Assembly (NCBI GenBank): GCA_934569195.1
Contig: CAKTKB010000072.1
Span: forward strand, 1 to 7,203
Source of the DNA: an uncultured Oscillospiraceae bacterium
GTDB taxonomy: Bacteria; Bacillota; Clostridia; Oscillospirales; Oscillospiraceae
Length of the DNA stretch: 7,203 nucleotides
Direction of reading: 5' to 3'
Positions 1 to 5,889 of the stretch are shown piece after piece. A program made the position numbers and the translations under genes. Position 1 is the first letter of the stretch. Each line of letters begins with the position of its first letter. The notes beneath the pieces are model-generated. The model was not told the origin of the DNA and did not search any database. It saw nothing but the letters and a program-made list of their open reading frames with translations.

Positions 1-1
1 G

Positions 2-229
2 CTGATGGCCGAGGACGAGCAGCCGATGTCCATGCAGGATTGGCTGAACGAGACGGACCGTTTTCTGACCAACAACCGCCGCCAGGTATTGGACGGCAAG
101 GGCCATATTTCACGGGAAGCAGCTGTGAAAAAGGTCAGCGGGATTTATGAGGAATTCCGCAAAAAGCAGGACGCCGCGTACATCTCCGAGTTTGATCGCC
201 AGACCGAAAAATACCTCAAGGGAGAATAA
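2..229 (+). CDS. RhuM-like protein, C-terminal fragment (5' end outside window)
   Basis: The frame is open from the window edge, so the Met at base 5 is probably internal and only the last ~75 residues are seen. They resemble the C-terminal end of 'virulence RhuM family' proteins, which are common cargo on bacterial mobile elements and have no settled biochemical role. Recognisable features are a PMSMQDWLNETDRFL stretch (compare PMTMxDW in the family), then a helical region, and an ending with YEEFRKKQD and SEFD. The tail is charged and helical with no membrane segment or signal. The stop at 227-229 lies 2 nt before the recombinase start, so the two genes are probably co-transcribed and translationally coupled. 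The family call rests on remembered motif spacing only; an unrelated helical accessory protein is possible. Confidence 0.6.
   Translation: MMAEDEQPMSMQDWLNETDRFLTNNRRQVLDGKGHISREAAVKKVSGIYEEFRKKQDAAYISEFDRQTEKYLKGE
218..224 (+). promoter_or_regulatory. Ribosome binding site of the recombinase, inside the rhuM-like gene
   Basis: AAGGGAG at 218-224 is followed by 7 nt and then ATG at 232. It lies within the last codons of the upstream gene, which favours coupled translation and fixes the recombinase start. Confidence 0.8.
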
Positions 230-231
230 CC

Positions 232-2385
232 ATGACCGAAACCTTTGACATTGCGGGCTACTGCCGCATCTCCGTGGATGAAGAACTGGACCGGGACAAT
301 GTGTCCATCGAGAACCAGAAAGCCATCATCCGGGACTATGTAAACCACCGCTTTCCGGGCAGTTCGCTGACCTTTTACGAGGACCGGGACCGTTCCGGCT
401 ATACCTTTGAGCAGCGGGAGGGTTATCAGGCCATGCGCGGGGGCCTGATCCGGCATCAATACGACATTCTGGTTGTCAAGGATTTCTCCCGTTTCTCCCG
501 CCGGAATTCCCGGGGCCTTGTGGAATTGGAGGACCTGCGGGATGCCGGAGTGCGGATTATTTCCATTGGTGACAACATTGACTTCCCCAATGACGACGAC
601 TGGCTGAAGATTCAGTTCCAGTTTCTCATTAACGAAATGCCTGTCACCGACACCAGCAAAAAGGTGAAAAACGTCATCCGGCGGCGGCAGGCGGATGGAA
701 AATGGCTGTGCGCCGCCCCCTATGGCTACATCATCAATAAGCAAAAGGAATTTGAGGTTGTCCCCACGGAAGCGGAAATTGTGCGAAAGATTTTCGACCT
801 GTATAACAATCAGGGCTGGGGCTACAAGAGAATTGCCAACTACCTGACGGATCAGGGCATTCCCACCCCCCGGCTTTCGGAGCAGATACGGAAGGAGGCG
901 GCAGGCGAACCCGCTACCCGAAAAGCGAAAGCGGCCTGGGCCATCGTCACGGTCCAGGGCATTCTGGACAATGATTTCTATATCGGCACCTTCCGGCAGG
1001 CGAAATACACCCGGGCCAAAATCAACGGTAAGGATGTGAAGCGGGACGAGGAGGAGCATATTGTCATTGAGAACCACCACCAGCCCATTATCGACTACCG
1101 CACCTTTGCCACCACTCGGGCCCTTCGGGAGAAGCGCACCACCACCAATTACCGGGGCGTAAAGAAATACGACAACGTGTACTCCGGCTTCCTGTTCTGC
1201 GGCGACTGCGGCAGTTCCATGTTTGCCATGAGCCGCAAGGACTTGAGCGCTGCCTATACCTGCGGCACTTACCACCGCCGGGGACGTTCCGGGTGCAGTT
1301 CCCACCACATCCGGGTGGATAAGCTGGACGAGCTGCTGAAAATCTATGTGCGGCGCATCCGGGAAAATTCCGGCTCCATGCTGGAGGAACTGAACGCCGA
1401 GCTGGCACGGCAGGATGCCGATGTAGTGGAAACGGAGCAGTCTGCCGACCATCTGGCCCAGGTCATGGAGGAGCTGCGGGAGGAGCTAAAGACCACCAAG
1501 CGGCAGCGCATCCGGGACATTCTGAAGCACCCGGACCAGGAGGAGCTTCTGGCAGAGACCTACGACGAGTTGGAAGCGGATCTACAAAAGAAAATTGAGG
1601 GACTGGATCACCAGATCGAAATGCTCTCCGACAAACGCAACACCATCATTCAGGCGGGCCGCACAGCCAAGACGGCCATGGAGGTATTCCGGGATATTCT
1701 TTCCAAGGAAAAGCTGGAACGGAACGATCTGGAATTGTTGATTGAGCGCATCAACGTCTTTGAGGACCGGCTGGAAATTCAGCTCCACAGTGATATTGAC
1801 GTGCTGCTGCACGTCAGCGAAGCGGAGGCAGCCGTAAATTTTAATTCAGGCACGGAAAATAGCGAAAATACGCTGATTCAGTCCTCCAAAAACCACGAGG
1901 ACAAGGTTTTTCGTGTCCATGTTATCAGTAACGGAGACCCGTTGGAGATTTATACGGATAAGGATGGCGGCGTGATCTTTCGCAAGTATTCTCCCATGGG
2001 GGATTTGCAGGATTTTGCAGCGCAGATATGCGACGCCATGGGCGCGAACACGGGCAGGGTGGCTGCCGTGTCGGATCGGGACGGCATTATTGCGCTGTCC
2101 GGAGCGCCGAAACGGGAATTGATGGACAAGCCCAACTCTCCGGAGCTGGATCGGATCATGGAGCAGCGAAAGAGCTACCGTTACAGTGCGGGAGAGCAGC
2201 TCCTGCGGGCGAGCGGCGGGTCGGATAAGTACCATCTGGGTGTGGCCGCACCCATCGTGTGCCAGGGAGATCTGTTTGGCTGCGTTATGCTGATGCTGGG
2301 AGAGGATGGAACGCCTCTGCCGGAGGCAGACCAGAAGGTCGTCCAGACGGTGGCGGGGTTTCTGGGAAAGCAGATGGAGAATTAG
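232..2385 (+). CDS. Large serine recombinase fused in frame to the C-terminal part of SpoVT
   Basis: Residues 1-~567 are a site-specific recombinase of the large serine (resolvase/invertase) family, which cuts and rejoins DNA through a phosphoserine link. The resolvase domain (~1-150) starts YCRIS, with Ser14 the likely nucleophile and Arg12 beside it, and continues with the KDFSRFSRR motif. The 'Recombinase' domain follows (~155-290). A zinc ribbon has C323, C326, C344 and C355. A Glu/Lys/Arg-rich stretch (~375-505) fits the coiled coil that controls synapsis in this family. From Gly568 the protein is SpoVT: GDPLEIYTDKDG, KYSP (586-588), then the GAF-like ligand domain ending FLGKQMEN. SpoVT has ~180 residues; the 150 here plus ~30 missing fit exactly. 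The recombinase has no stop before the junction, so its true C-terminus changes between the integrated and excised states. All recombinase motifs look intact, so it is probably active. Whether the SpoVT tail is tolerated, cleaved or functional is unknown. Confidence 0.9.
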   Translation: MTETFDIAGYCRISVDEELDRDNVSIENQKAIIRDYVNHRFPGSSLTFYEDRDRSGYTFEQREGYQAMRGGLIRHQYDILVVKDFSRFSRRNSRGLVELEDLRDAGVRIISIGDNIDFPNDDDWLKIQFQFLINEMPVTDTSKKVKNVIRRRQADGKWLCAAPYGYIINKQKEFEVVPTEAEIVRKIFDLYNNQGWGYKRIANYLTDQGIPTPRLSEQIRKEAAGEPATRKAKAAWAIVTVQGILDNDFYIGTFRQAKYTRAKINGKDVKRDEEEHIVIENHHQPIIDYRTFATTRALREKRTTTNYRGVKKYDNVYSGFLFCGDCGSSMFAMSRKDLSAAYTCGTYHRRGRSGCSSHHIRVDKLDELLKIYVRRIRENSGSMLEELNAELARQDADVVETEQSADHLAQVMEELREELKTTKRQRIRDILKHPDQEELLAETYDELEADLQKKIEGLDHQIEMLSDKRNTIIQAGRTAKTAMEVFRDILSKEKLERNDLELLIERINVFEDRLEIQLHSDIDVLLHVSEAEAAVNFNSGTENSENTLIQSSKNHEDKVFRVHVISNGDPLEIYTDKDGGVIFRKYSPMGDLQDFAAQICDAMGANTGRVAAVSDRDGIIALSGAPKRELMDKPNSPELDRIMEQRKSYRYSAGEQLLRASGGSDKYHLGVAAPIVCQGDLFGCVMLMLGEDGTPLPEADQKVVQTVAGFLGKQMEN
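1888..1918. repeat. Small overlapping inverted repeats just inside the element end
   Basis: AAAAACC at 1888-1894 is inverted as GGTTTTT at 1905-1911 with a 10-nt gap. A second, overlapping pair is GGACA at 1899-1903 and TGTCC at 1914-1918. They lie 15-45 bp inside the proposed junction, in a locally AT-richer stretch. That is where the zinc ribbon and recombinase domains of a large serine recombinase would contact its arm of the attachment site. The repeats are seen directly; the binding role is a guess, and short repeats like these can occur by chance in coding DNA. Confidence 0.35.
1921..1944. other. Attachment junction (attR-like) between element and spoVT
   Basis: Upstream of about 1932 the translation (KVFRVHVISN) does not match SpoVT. 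From 1933 it matches the conserved GDPLEI segment. In intact SpoVT the residues before GDPLEI are typically RTxRIRE, so crossover lies at or a few bases around 1930-1940. The sequence there is AACGGAGACCCG. It holds two GA dinucleotides, and GA is the crossover dinucleotide of TnpX/TndX-type recombinases, but the core cannot be proved from one end only. The matching left junction should carry the spoVT start codon and ~30 codons. Confidence 0.7.
1933..2385 (+). pseudogene. spoVT: spoVT, 3' part only (interrupted by the element)
   Basis: SpoVT is a forespore transcription factor that tunes sigma-G genes and spore coat and germination traits in Bacillus and clostridia. It has an N-terminal AbrB-type swapped-hairpin DNA-binding domain and a C-terminal GAF-like domain. 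This piece begins at GDPLEIYTDKDG in the second half of the AbrB domain. It then has VIFRKYSPMGDL, the GAF domain with SDRDGIIALSGAPKREL and AAPIVCQGDLFGCVML, and the family's typical end (TVAGFLGKQMEN). There is no internal frameshift or stop, so the remnant shows no decay. The first ~30 codons, including the start and the GRVVIP-type strand, are missing. The clean frame suggests either recent insertion or selection to keep the gene restorable by excision. Confidence 0.85.
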
Positions 2386-2587
2386 GCGCGCCGTATTTTT
2401 CACAGCTTTTCTTTCGTGAGTGGCCGTAATGTCATGCTTGGCGATACAAGGCGATTTATGGGGGATAGGGTTTTCTTCCGGTAAAACCGGCGCGGCAGCC
2501 CGGCTGCCGCATAGAAGACCCGATTCCTCATTTTTTGACCGGATGGATTCGGCCCTGAAAAGCTTGCCCGGTTTCCGAGAATCAGGC
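2386..2587 (+). other. Spacer between spoVT and the sugar operon, with two small hairpins
   Basis: No gene is recognised. CCGGT at 2478-2482 pairs with ACCGG at 2486-2490. GCGGCAGC at 2492-2499 pairs perfectly with GCTGCCGC at 2503-2510. The second stem is strong (8 bp, 3-nt loop) but has no T-run directly after it; the nearest, TTTTTT, begins about 20 nt later. The tandem stems may slow transcription leaving spoVT, but they are not a canonical terminator. An 8-bp palindrome GGCGCGCC sits right after the spoVT stop. Confidence 0.4.
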
Positions 2588-2616
2588 TTGCAAAGCAGGA
2601 GAAAATCTGCTATTCT
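2588..2616 (+). promoter_or_regulatory. Sigma-A type promoter of the ROK kinase-manA operon
   Basis: TTGCAA at 2588-2593 (-35) and TATTCT at 2611-2616 (-10) are separated by exactly 17 nt. Transcription would start near 2622-2624, giving a leader of about 17 nt before the ATG at 2640. No operator or riboswitch is evident. The match is good but not tested. Confidence 0.6.
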
Positions 2617-2626
2617 GGTCGATGAC

Positions 2627-2632
2627 TGGGGG
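2627..2632 (+). promoter_or_regulatory. Ribosome binding site that decides the ROK kinase start
   Basis: TGGGGGA lies 7 nt before the ATG at 2640. Two other in-frame ATGs, at 2622 and 2634, are poorer. The one at 2622 has no ribosome site at proper spacing and falls at the predicted transcription start. The one at 2634 is only 1 nt from the G-run. Confidence 0.65.
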
Positions 2633-2639
2633 AATGTCC

Positions 2640-3521
2640 ATGTATGCCATAGGAGTCGATATCGGAGGAATGTCCGCGAAAATCGGCGTGGTCTGCCGGG
2701 ACCGCGTGCTGGAGGAGAAGCGCCTGGAGACGGGGGCCGATCTGCCCTTCGACACGTTTGTGAAGCGGTTAGCGGAAACCATTGGGCAAATGCGCAGGTC
2801 CTATTGTGTGGACCGGATCGGCGTCAGCTCCTGCGGCCTGATTGATCGGAGAGCCGGGACGATCGTTACGTCCAATAACATCCGTTGGGAGAACAAACCC
2901 TTGGCGCAGGCTCTGTCGGAAGCCACCGGACTGCCGGTGCGGATGGCGAACGACGGCAAGTGCGCTGCACTGGCCGAGGCTGTATGGGGCGCGGGAAGAG
3001 ACTTTGACCGCGTGTGTATGCTGACGCTGGGGACCGGAGTCGGCGGAGGCTTCGCGTGCGGCAAGCGCCTGCCGGATGCGTCGGCTTACGGTGACGGGGA
3101 CGGCATTCTGGGCCACATTACCCTGGAGCGGGGTGGCCGCCCGTGTACCTGCGGACGGCGGGGATGCCTGGAGGCGTATGCCTCGGCCACCGCAATTGCC
3201 GCGCGCTACCGGGAGATGACCGGGGAAGAAAAGAGTGTCCAGAGAATTTTTGCGCTTGCCGCAGACGGACAGGAGCAGGCCCGGGCTGTGGTGGCGGCAT
3301 TCCGCGCCGACCTGACGGACGGAATTGTCAGTCTTGTGAATGTGCTGCGTCCGGAGATCGTCGTGATCGGCGGCGGCGTGGCGGGCTCGGCGGCCCTTTT
3401 CCTGCCGGGCATGGAGGAACAGGTCAACAGGGAGATATTCGGAGGGGTCTACCTTCCGGTAAAACTTGCGGCGGCCGAGATGGGCAATCGGGCCGGTATA
3501 CTGGGCGCCGCACTGCTTTGA
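2640..3521 (+). CDS. ROK-family sugar kinase (glucokinase- or fructokinase-like)
   Basis: A 293-residue cytosolic ROK (repressor, ORF, kinase) protein with no N-terminal helix-turn-helix, so a kinase rather than a repressor. Such enzymes use ATP to phosphorylate a hexose or N-acetylated hexose. The phosphate-1 motif is DIGGMSAK (7-14). The N-D pair is at 104-105 in MANDGKCAA, with Asp105 the expected catalytic base. Phosphate-2 is LTLGTGVGGGF (128-138). The ROK zinc site is His159, Cys169, Cys171 and Cys176 in CTCGRRGCLE, with Glu178 also conserved. VVIGGGVA (241-248) is the adenosine-side motif. One oddity: the ExGH motif reads I-L-G-H, so the sugar-contacting Glu is Ile156. It is 11 nt upstream of the mannose-6-phosphate isomerase gene and shares its promoter. 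The pairing fits mannose or fructose phosphorylation, but the substrate cannot be read from sequence, and the lost Glu leaves activity open. Confidence 0.88.
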   Translation: MYAIGVDIGGMSAKIGVVCRDRVLEEKRLETGADLPFDTFVKRLAETIGQMRRSYCVDRIGVSSCGLIDRRAGTIVTSNNIRWENKPLAQALSEATGLPVRMANDGKCAALAEAVWGAGRDFDRVCMLTLGTGVGGGFACGKRLPDASAYGDGDGILGHITLERGGRPCTCGRRGCLEAYASATAIAARYREMTGEEKSVQRIFALAADGQEQARAVVAAFRADLTDGIVSLVNVLRPEIVVIGGGVAGSAALFLPGMEEQVNREIFGGVYLPVKLAAAEMGNRAGILGAALL

Positions 3522-3532
3522 AAGGAAACGGT

Positions 3533-5260
3533 ATGGTAAAGAAATACGGCAATTATGACAAGTACCCGGAAAAGACGATAGAAGGCTTCTCCGCAGTGTC
3601 GGGGTATGAAGCGATTTGCAGAGAGCTGGCATCCGCCGCAGAGGGTATGGAGCGGTGTGTGATTGTGCTGGAGCTTTACCCCGAGGTGGACAGCCGGGAG
3701 CTTCTGGAGGGACTGTCGGCTCTGAATGCCGCGTTTTTCCCGGCGGAGCGCTGCATGGTGTCGGACGAGCAGTATCAGCAGGATATCCGGCAGTTTCTCA
3801 CGAATGACCGGGTGTTTGGCGTGATGAATACGCTGAACCTGGAGAATTTCTACATAGAGGAGCGAGTGGAGGCGCTGCGGCAGGAGATTGCCCGGACGCC
3901 CGGCGTGGCGGTCGTTTACGGCGTGGGTGCTTCCCTGATTTGCCCGGGCGACGTGCTGGTGTATGCCGGGCTGGCCCGCTGGGAGATTCAGTGCCGGTTT
4001 GCAAAGGGTGCGGCGAACTGGAAGAGCCATAATGGAGACGCGCCTAAGCTTGCCAAGTTCAAGCAGGGCTATTTCCTGGAATGGCGTATGGCGGACCGCA
4101 GGAAGCGGCTGCTCCAGGACCGGATCGATTACTATCTGGATACCGATGAACCGGGCGTGCCGAAAATGGTGAGCGGAGACGGCTATCGGGTGGGGCTGGA
4201 GAAGTTCAGCCGGGAGCCGTTCCGGCTGGTGCCCTATTTTGCACCGGAGGTCTGGGGCGGTCAGTGGATGAAGGAAATCTGCGGCCTGGATCCGGATGCC
4301 GTTAATTATGCCTGGGCCTTCGACGGCGTGCCGGAGGAGAACAGCATCTATATGCGTTTTGGCGATGTGCGGATGGAAATCCCGTCTATTGATGTGGTGT
4401 TTTACCGCCCGCGGCTGCTGCTGGGAGACCGGGTACACGCCCGGTTCGGGGACGAGTTCCCCATTCGGTTTGATTACCTGGACACGGTGGGCGGACAGAA
4501 TCTGTCCTTGCAGGTGCATCCGCTGACGGAGTATATCCAGGCGACCTTCGGGATGCACTACACCCAGGACGAGAGCTATTACATCATGGACTGCGACGAG
4601 GATTCGGTGGTGTACCTGGGGCTGAAGGAGGGCGTGGACCGGCAGGCGATGATGGATGCCCTGCAGGAGGCGCAAAGGCCCGGCGGCCGGCCCTTCCCGG
4701 CGGAGGATTATGTTAACAAATGGCCTGCGAAGAAGCATGACCACTTTCTGATTCCCGGGGGTACCGTCCATTGCAGCGGAGCCAACACCATGGTGCTGGA
4801 GATCAGCGCAACGCCGTATATTTTTACATTCAAGCTGTGGGATTGGGGCAGAGTGGGCCTGGACGGCATTCCCCGTCCGGTCCATCTGAACCATGGCGGG
4901 CGGAACATTCAGTGGTACCGCACCACGGACTGGGTGCGCAGCAACCTCGTGAACCAGATCCGGCAGCTTCCCGGAGGGGAAGGCGTGACGGTGGAGCGGA
5001 CGGGACTGCATGAGCGGGAGTTCATTGACACCCGGCGCTATACGCTGGAGGCCCCTGTGGAGCTGACAAGCGAAGGCGGCGTCAGCATGTGCAATGTGGT
5101 GGAGGGCCGCGGCGCGACGGTGGAAAGCCCCGATGGGACCTTCGCCCCGTTTGCGGTGCATTATGCAGAGACCTTCCTTTTGCCGGCAAGTGTGGAGCGG
5201 TTTATTCTGCGCCCCATGGAGCCGGGGGTAAAAATTCTGCGGGCTACGGTCCGGGGATAA
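3533..5260 (+). CDS. manA: Class I mannose-6-phosphate isomerase with a long N-terminal extra domain
   Basis: The enzyme interconverts mannose 6-phosphate and fructose 6-phosphate in the cytosol, using a zinc ion in a cupin fold. The start is ATG 3533 because AAAGGA ends 6 nt before it; the frame is open further upstream but only inside the kinase gene. The isomerase part starts near residue 228 (FRLVPYFAPEVWGG, the family's usual WGG opening). Its zinc ligands fit Gln327 and His329 in SLQVHP, Glu347 in DESYY and His413 in GGTVHC. Usual class I enzymes are ~310-400 residues; this one is 575. The extra residues 1-~225 contain a hydrophobic strand (CVIVLELYP, 42-50) and a Lys/Arg-rich stretch (MADRRKRLLQDRIDYYLDTDEPG). 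They look like a soluble alpha/beta domain, perhaps kinase-related, but no P-loop is visible and I cannot name it. No frameshift is seen. The catalytic half is confident; the N-terminal role is unknown. Confidence 0.88.
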   Translation: MVKKYGNYDKYPEKTIEGFSAVSGYEAICRELASAAEGMERCVIVLELYPEVDSRELLEGLSALNAAFFPAERCMVSDEQYQQDIRQFLTNDRVFGVMNTLNLENFYIEERVEALRQEIARTPGVAVVYGVGASLICPGDVLVYAGLARWEIQCRFAKGAANWKSHNGDAPKLAKFKQGYFLEWRMADRRKRLLQDRIDYYLDTDEPGVPKMVSGDGYRVGLEKFSREPFRLVPYFAPEVWGGQWMKEICGLDPDAVNYAWAFDGVPEENSIYMRFGDVRMEIPSIDVVFYRPRLLLGDRVHARFGDEFPIRFDYLDTVGGQNLSLQVHPLTEYIQATFGMHYTQDESYYIMDCDEDSVVYLGLKEGVDRQAMMDALQEAQRPGGRPFPAEDYVNKWPAKKHDHFLIPGGTVHCSGANTMVLEISATPYIFTFKLWDWGRVGLDGIPRPVHLNHGGRNIQWYRTTDWVRSNLVNQIRQLPGGEGVTVERTGLHEREFIDTRRYTLEAPVELTSEGGVSMCNVVEGRGATVESPDGTFAPFAVHYAETFLLPASVERFILRPMEPGVKILRATVRG

Positions 5261-5299
5261 AAACCGGGAGCCGCCTCGCAGTAGGCGGCTCCCGGTTTT
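5261..5299. terminator. Bidirectional intrinsic terminator between manA and tspO
   Basis: Bases 5261-5276 and 5283-5298 form a perfect 16-bp inverted repeat with the 6-nt loop CGCAGT. The plus strand has TTTT at 5296-5299. On the minus strand the run of five A at 5259-5263 gives UUUUU. The stem begins directly after the manA stop and lies 13 nt past the tspO stop, so it serves both convergent genes. Confidence 0.93.
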
Positions 5300-5312
5300 G
5301 CCGGAGCATTGG

Positions 5313-5783
5313 CTAGGGATTGAGAAGGGCAACCCCCAGGTTCAGATAGGCCGCAAAGGTGACCCAGAGAAGGTAGGGAAGCATGGCCCTCCCGGCCGGG
5401 GAATCTGCGGCGAAAAAGGAAAGCGTCGTGGCCAGCACCAGACCCCAGAGCAGCAGAATCCACACAAATGCCGGCAGATAGGCGCGAAAGGAAAAGAAGA
5501 GAATGGGCCACAGGAAATTGACGGCCAGCTGCCCCAGGTACAAAAGCAGCCCGCGCCGCCGGGTCTGAGCGTCCGGAGCGGACAGATAGAAGCGATAGGA
5601 GGCCCAGCCCATCAGAAGATAGAGCAGCGTCCAGACGACGGGAAATACCCACCCCGGGGGAGAAAGAACGGGCTTGCGGATTTGTGCAAATTGGGCGATG
5701 CTGTCCTTTGTGATCCATCCCGCCAGACCGCCTGTGAGCAGCGGCAGCAGGAGAAAGGCGAGCTTTTTCCGGTTGTATTTCAT
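5313..5783 (-). CDS. tspO: TspO/MBR (translocator/tryptophan-rich sensory) family membrane protein
   Basis: A 156-residue integral membrane protein of the TspO/peripheral benzodiazepine receptor family, which binds porphyrins and related ligands and is linked to tetrapyrrole handling and stress signalling. Five hydrophobic segments are visible, near residues 6-22, 47-64, 79-98, 103-124 and 134-153. The family signatures are PPGWVFPVVWTLLYLLMGWA (42-61), VNFLWPILFF (88-97) and YLLWVTFAAYLN (137-148). The length is normal (150-170). The start is taken at Met 5783 because GGAGG at 5796-5792 is 8 nt upstream; the in-frame ATG at 5789 is only 2 nt from it. It lies downstream of rpoD on the same strand, after rpoD's terminator, and I see no clear promoter of its own. 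It may rely on readthrough or on a weak promoter. The gene's physiological role in clostridia is unsettled. Confidence 0.9.
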   Translation of the reverse strand: MKYNRKKLAFLLLPLLTGGLAGWITKDSIAQFAQIRKPVLSPPGWVFPVVWTLLYLLMGWASYRFYLSAPDAQTRRRGLLLYLGQLAVNFLWPILFFSFRAYLPAFVWILLLWGLVLATTLSFFAADSPAGRAMLPYLLWVTFAAYLNLGVALLNP

Positions 5784-5790
5784 GTTCATC

Positions 5791-5802
5791 CCCTCCGGAG
5801 GG
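5791..5802 (-). promoter_or_regulatory. Ribosome binding site of tspO within a 12-bp palindrome
   Basis: The perfect palindrome CCCTCCGGAGGG covers the Shine-Dalgarno GGAGG (minus strand, 5796-5792), 8 nt before the ATG at 5783. This supports that start rather than the ATG at 5789. A functional role for the palindrome is not shown. Confidence 0.7.
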
Positions 5803-5840
5803 AGCATATGAAGAAACGCCGGATTTATGTACGATCCAAA

Positions 5841-5877
5841 AGAAAAGGCGCAGACCGCTCGGGGGAGCAGTCTGCGC
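5841..5877 (-). terminator. Intrinsic terminator of rpoD
   Basis: Arms at 5848-5860 and 5865-5877 form a 13-bp stem with a 4-nt loop. The single imperfect position is a C/A mismatch when read on plus but a U-G wobble in the minus-strand RNA. The following minus-strand sequence is CCUUUUCUUUU. Both facts assign it to leftward transcription from rpoD, whose stop is 12 nt before the stem. Confidence 0.88.
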
Positions 5878-5889
5878 TTATTAACGGAA

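Larger units (their letters stand above)
1..1935. mobile_element. Right end of an integrated element carrying a large serine recombinase (left part outside window)
   Basis: The span holds a RhuM-like tail and a large serine recombinase. It ends where the recombinase frame changes into the conserved interior of SpoVT. The right boundary is placed at about 1930-1935 because protein similarity to SpoVT starts at the Gly codon 1933-1935 (GDPLEI). The exact crossover cannot be fixed without the other end or an empty site. The left end, cargo and size are not visible. A large serine recombinase at the very edge of an element, pointing outward into the target gene, is typical of phages and integrative elements that use this enzyme class. 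Whether this is a prophage, a conjugative element or a small mobilizable element cannot be told here. Confidence 0.8.

Noticed and set aside
145..1452. A 435-codon open frame on the minus strand opposite the recombinase
   Set aside because: It is a mirror of the GC-rich recombinase coding strand. The plus-strand product has clear catalytic and zinc motifs, and the minus product has no recognisable domain.
232..2385. Assembly error joining recombinase and spoVT
   Set aside because: The join is exactly in frame, and the missing SpoVT length (about 30 residues) fits a clean site-specific insertion. A chimeric assembly cannot be formally excluded without reads.
2492..2510. The perfect 8-bp hairpin as a spoVT terminator
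   Set aside because: No T-run follows directly; the nearest one begins about 20 nt away, so it is noted only as a possible structure.
3143..3532. An upstream extension of the manA frame into the kinase gene
   Set aside because: The frame is open but lies wholly over the ROK zinc-motif region. The good ribosome site and family N-terminus point to ATG 3533.
3449..5332. A 627-codon open frame on the minus strand opposite manA
   Set aside because: It lies across manA and the terminator, has no ribosome site or family motifs and is rich in His/Pro/Arg, as expected of an antisense shadow.
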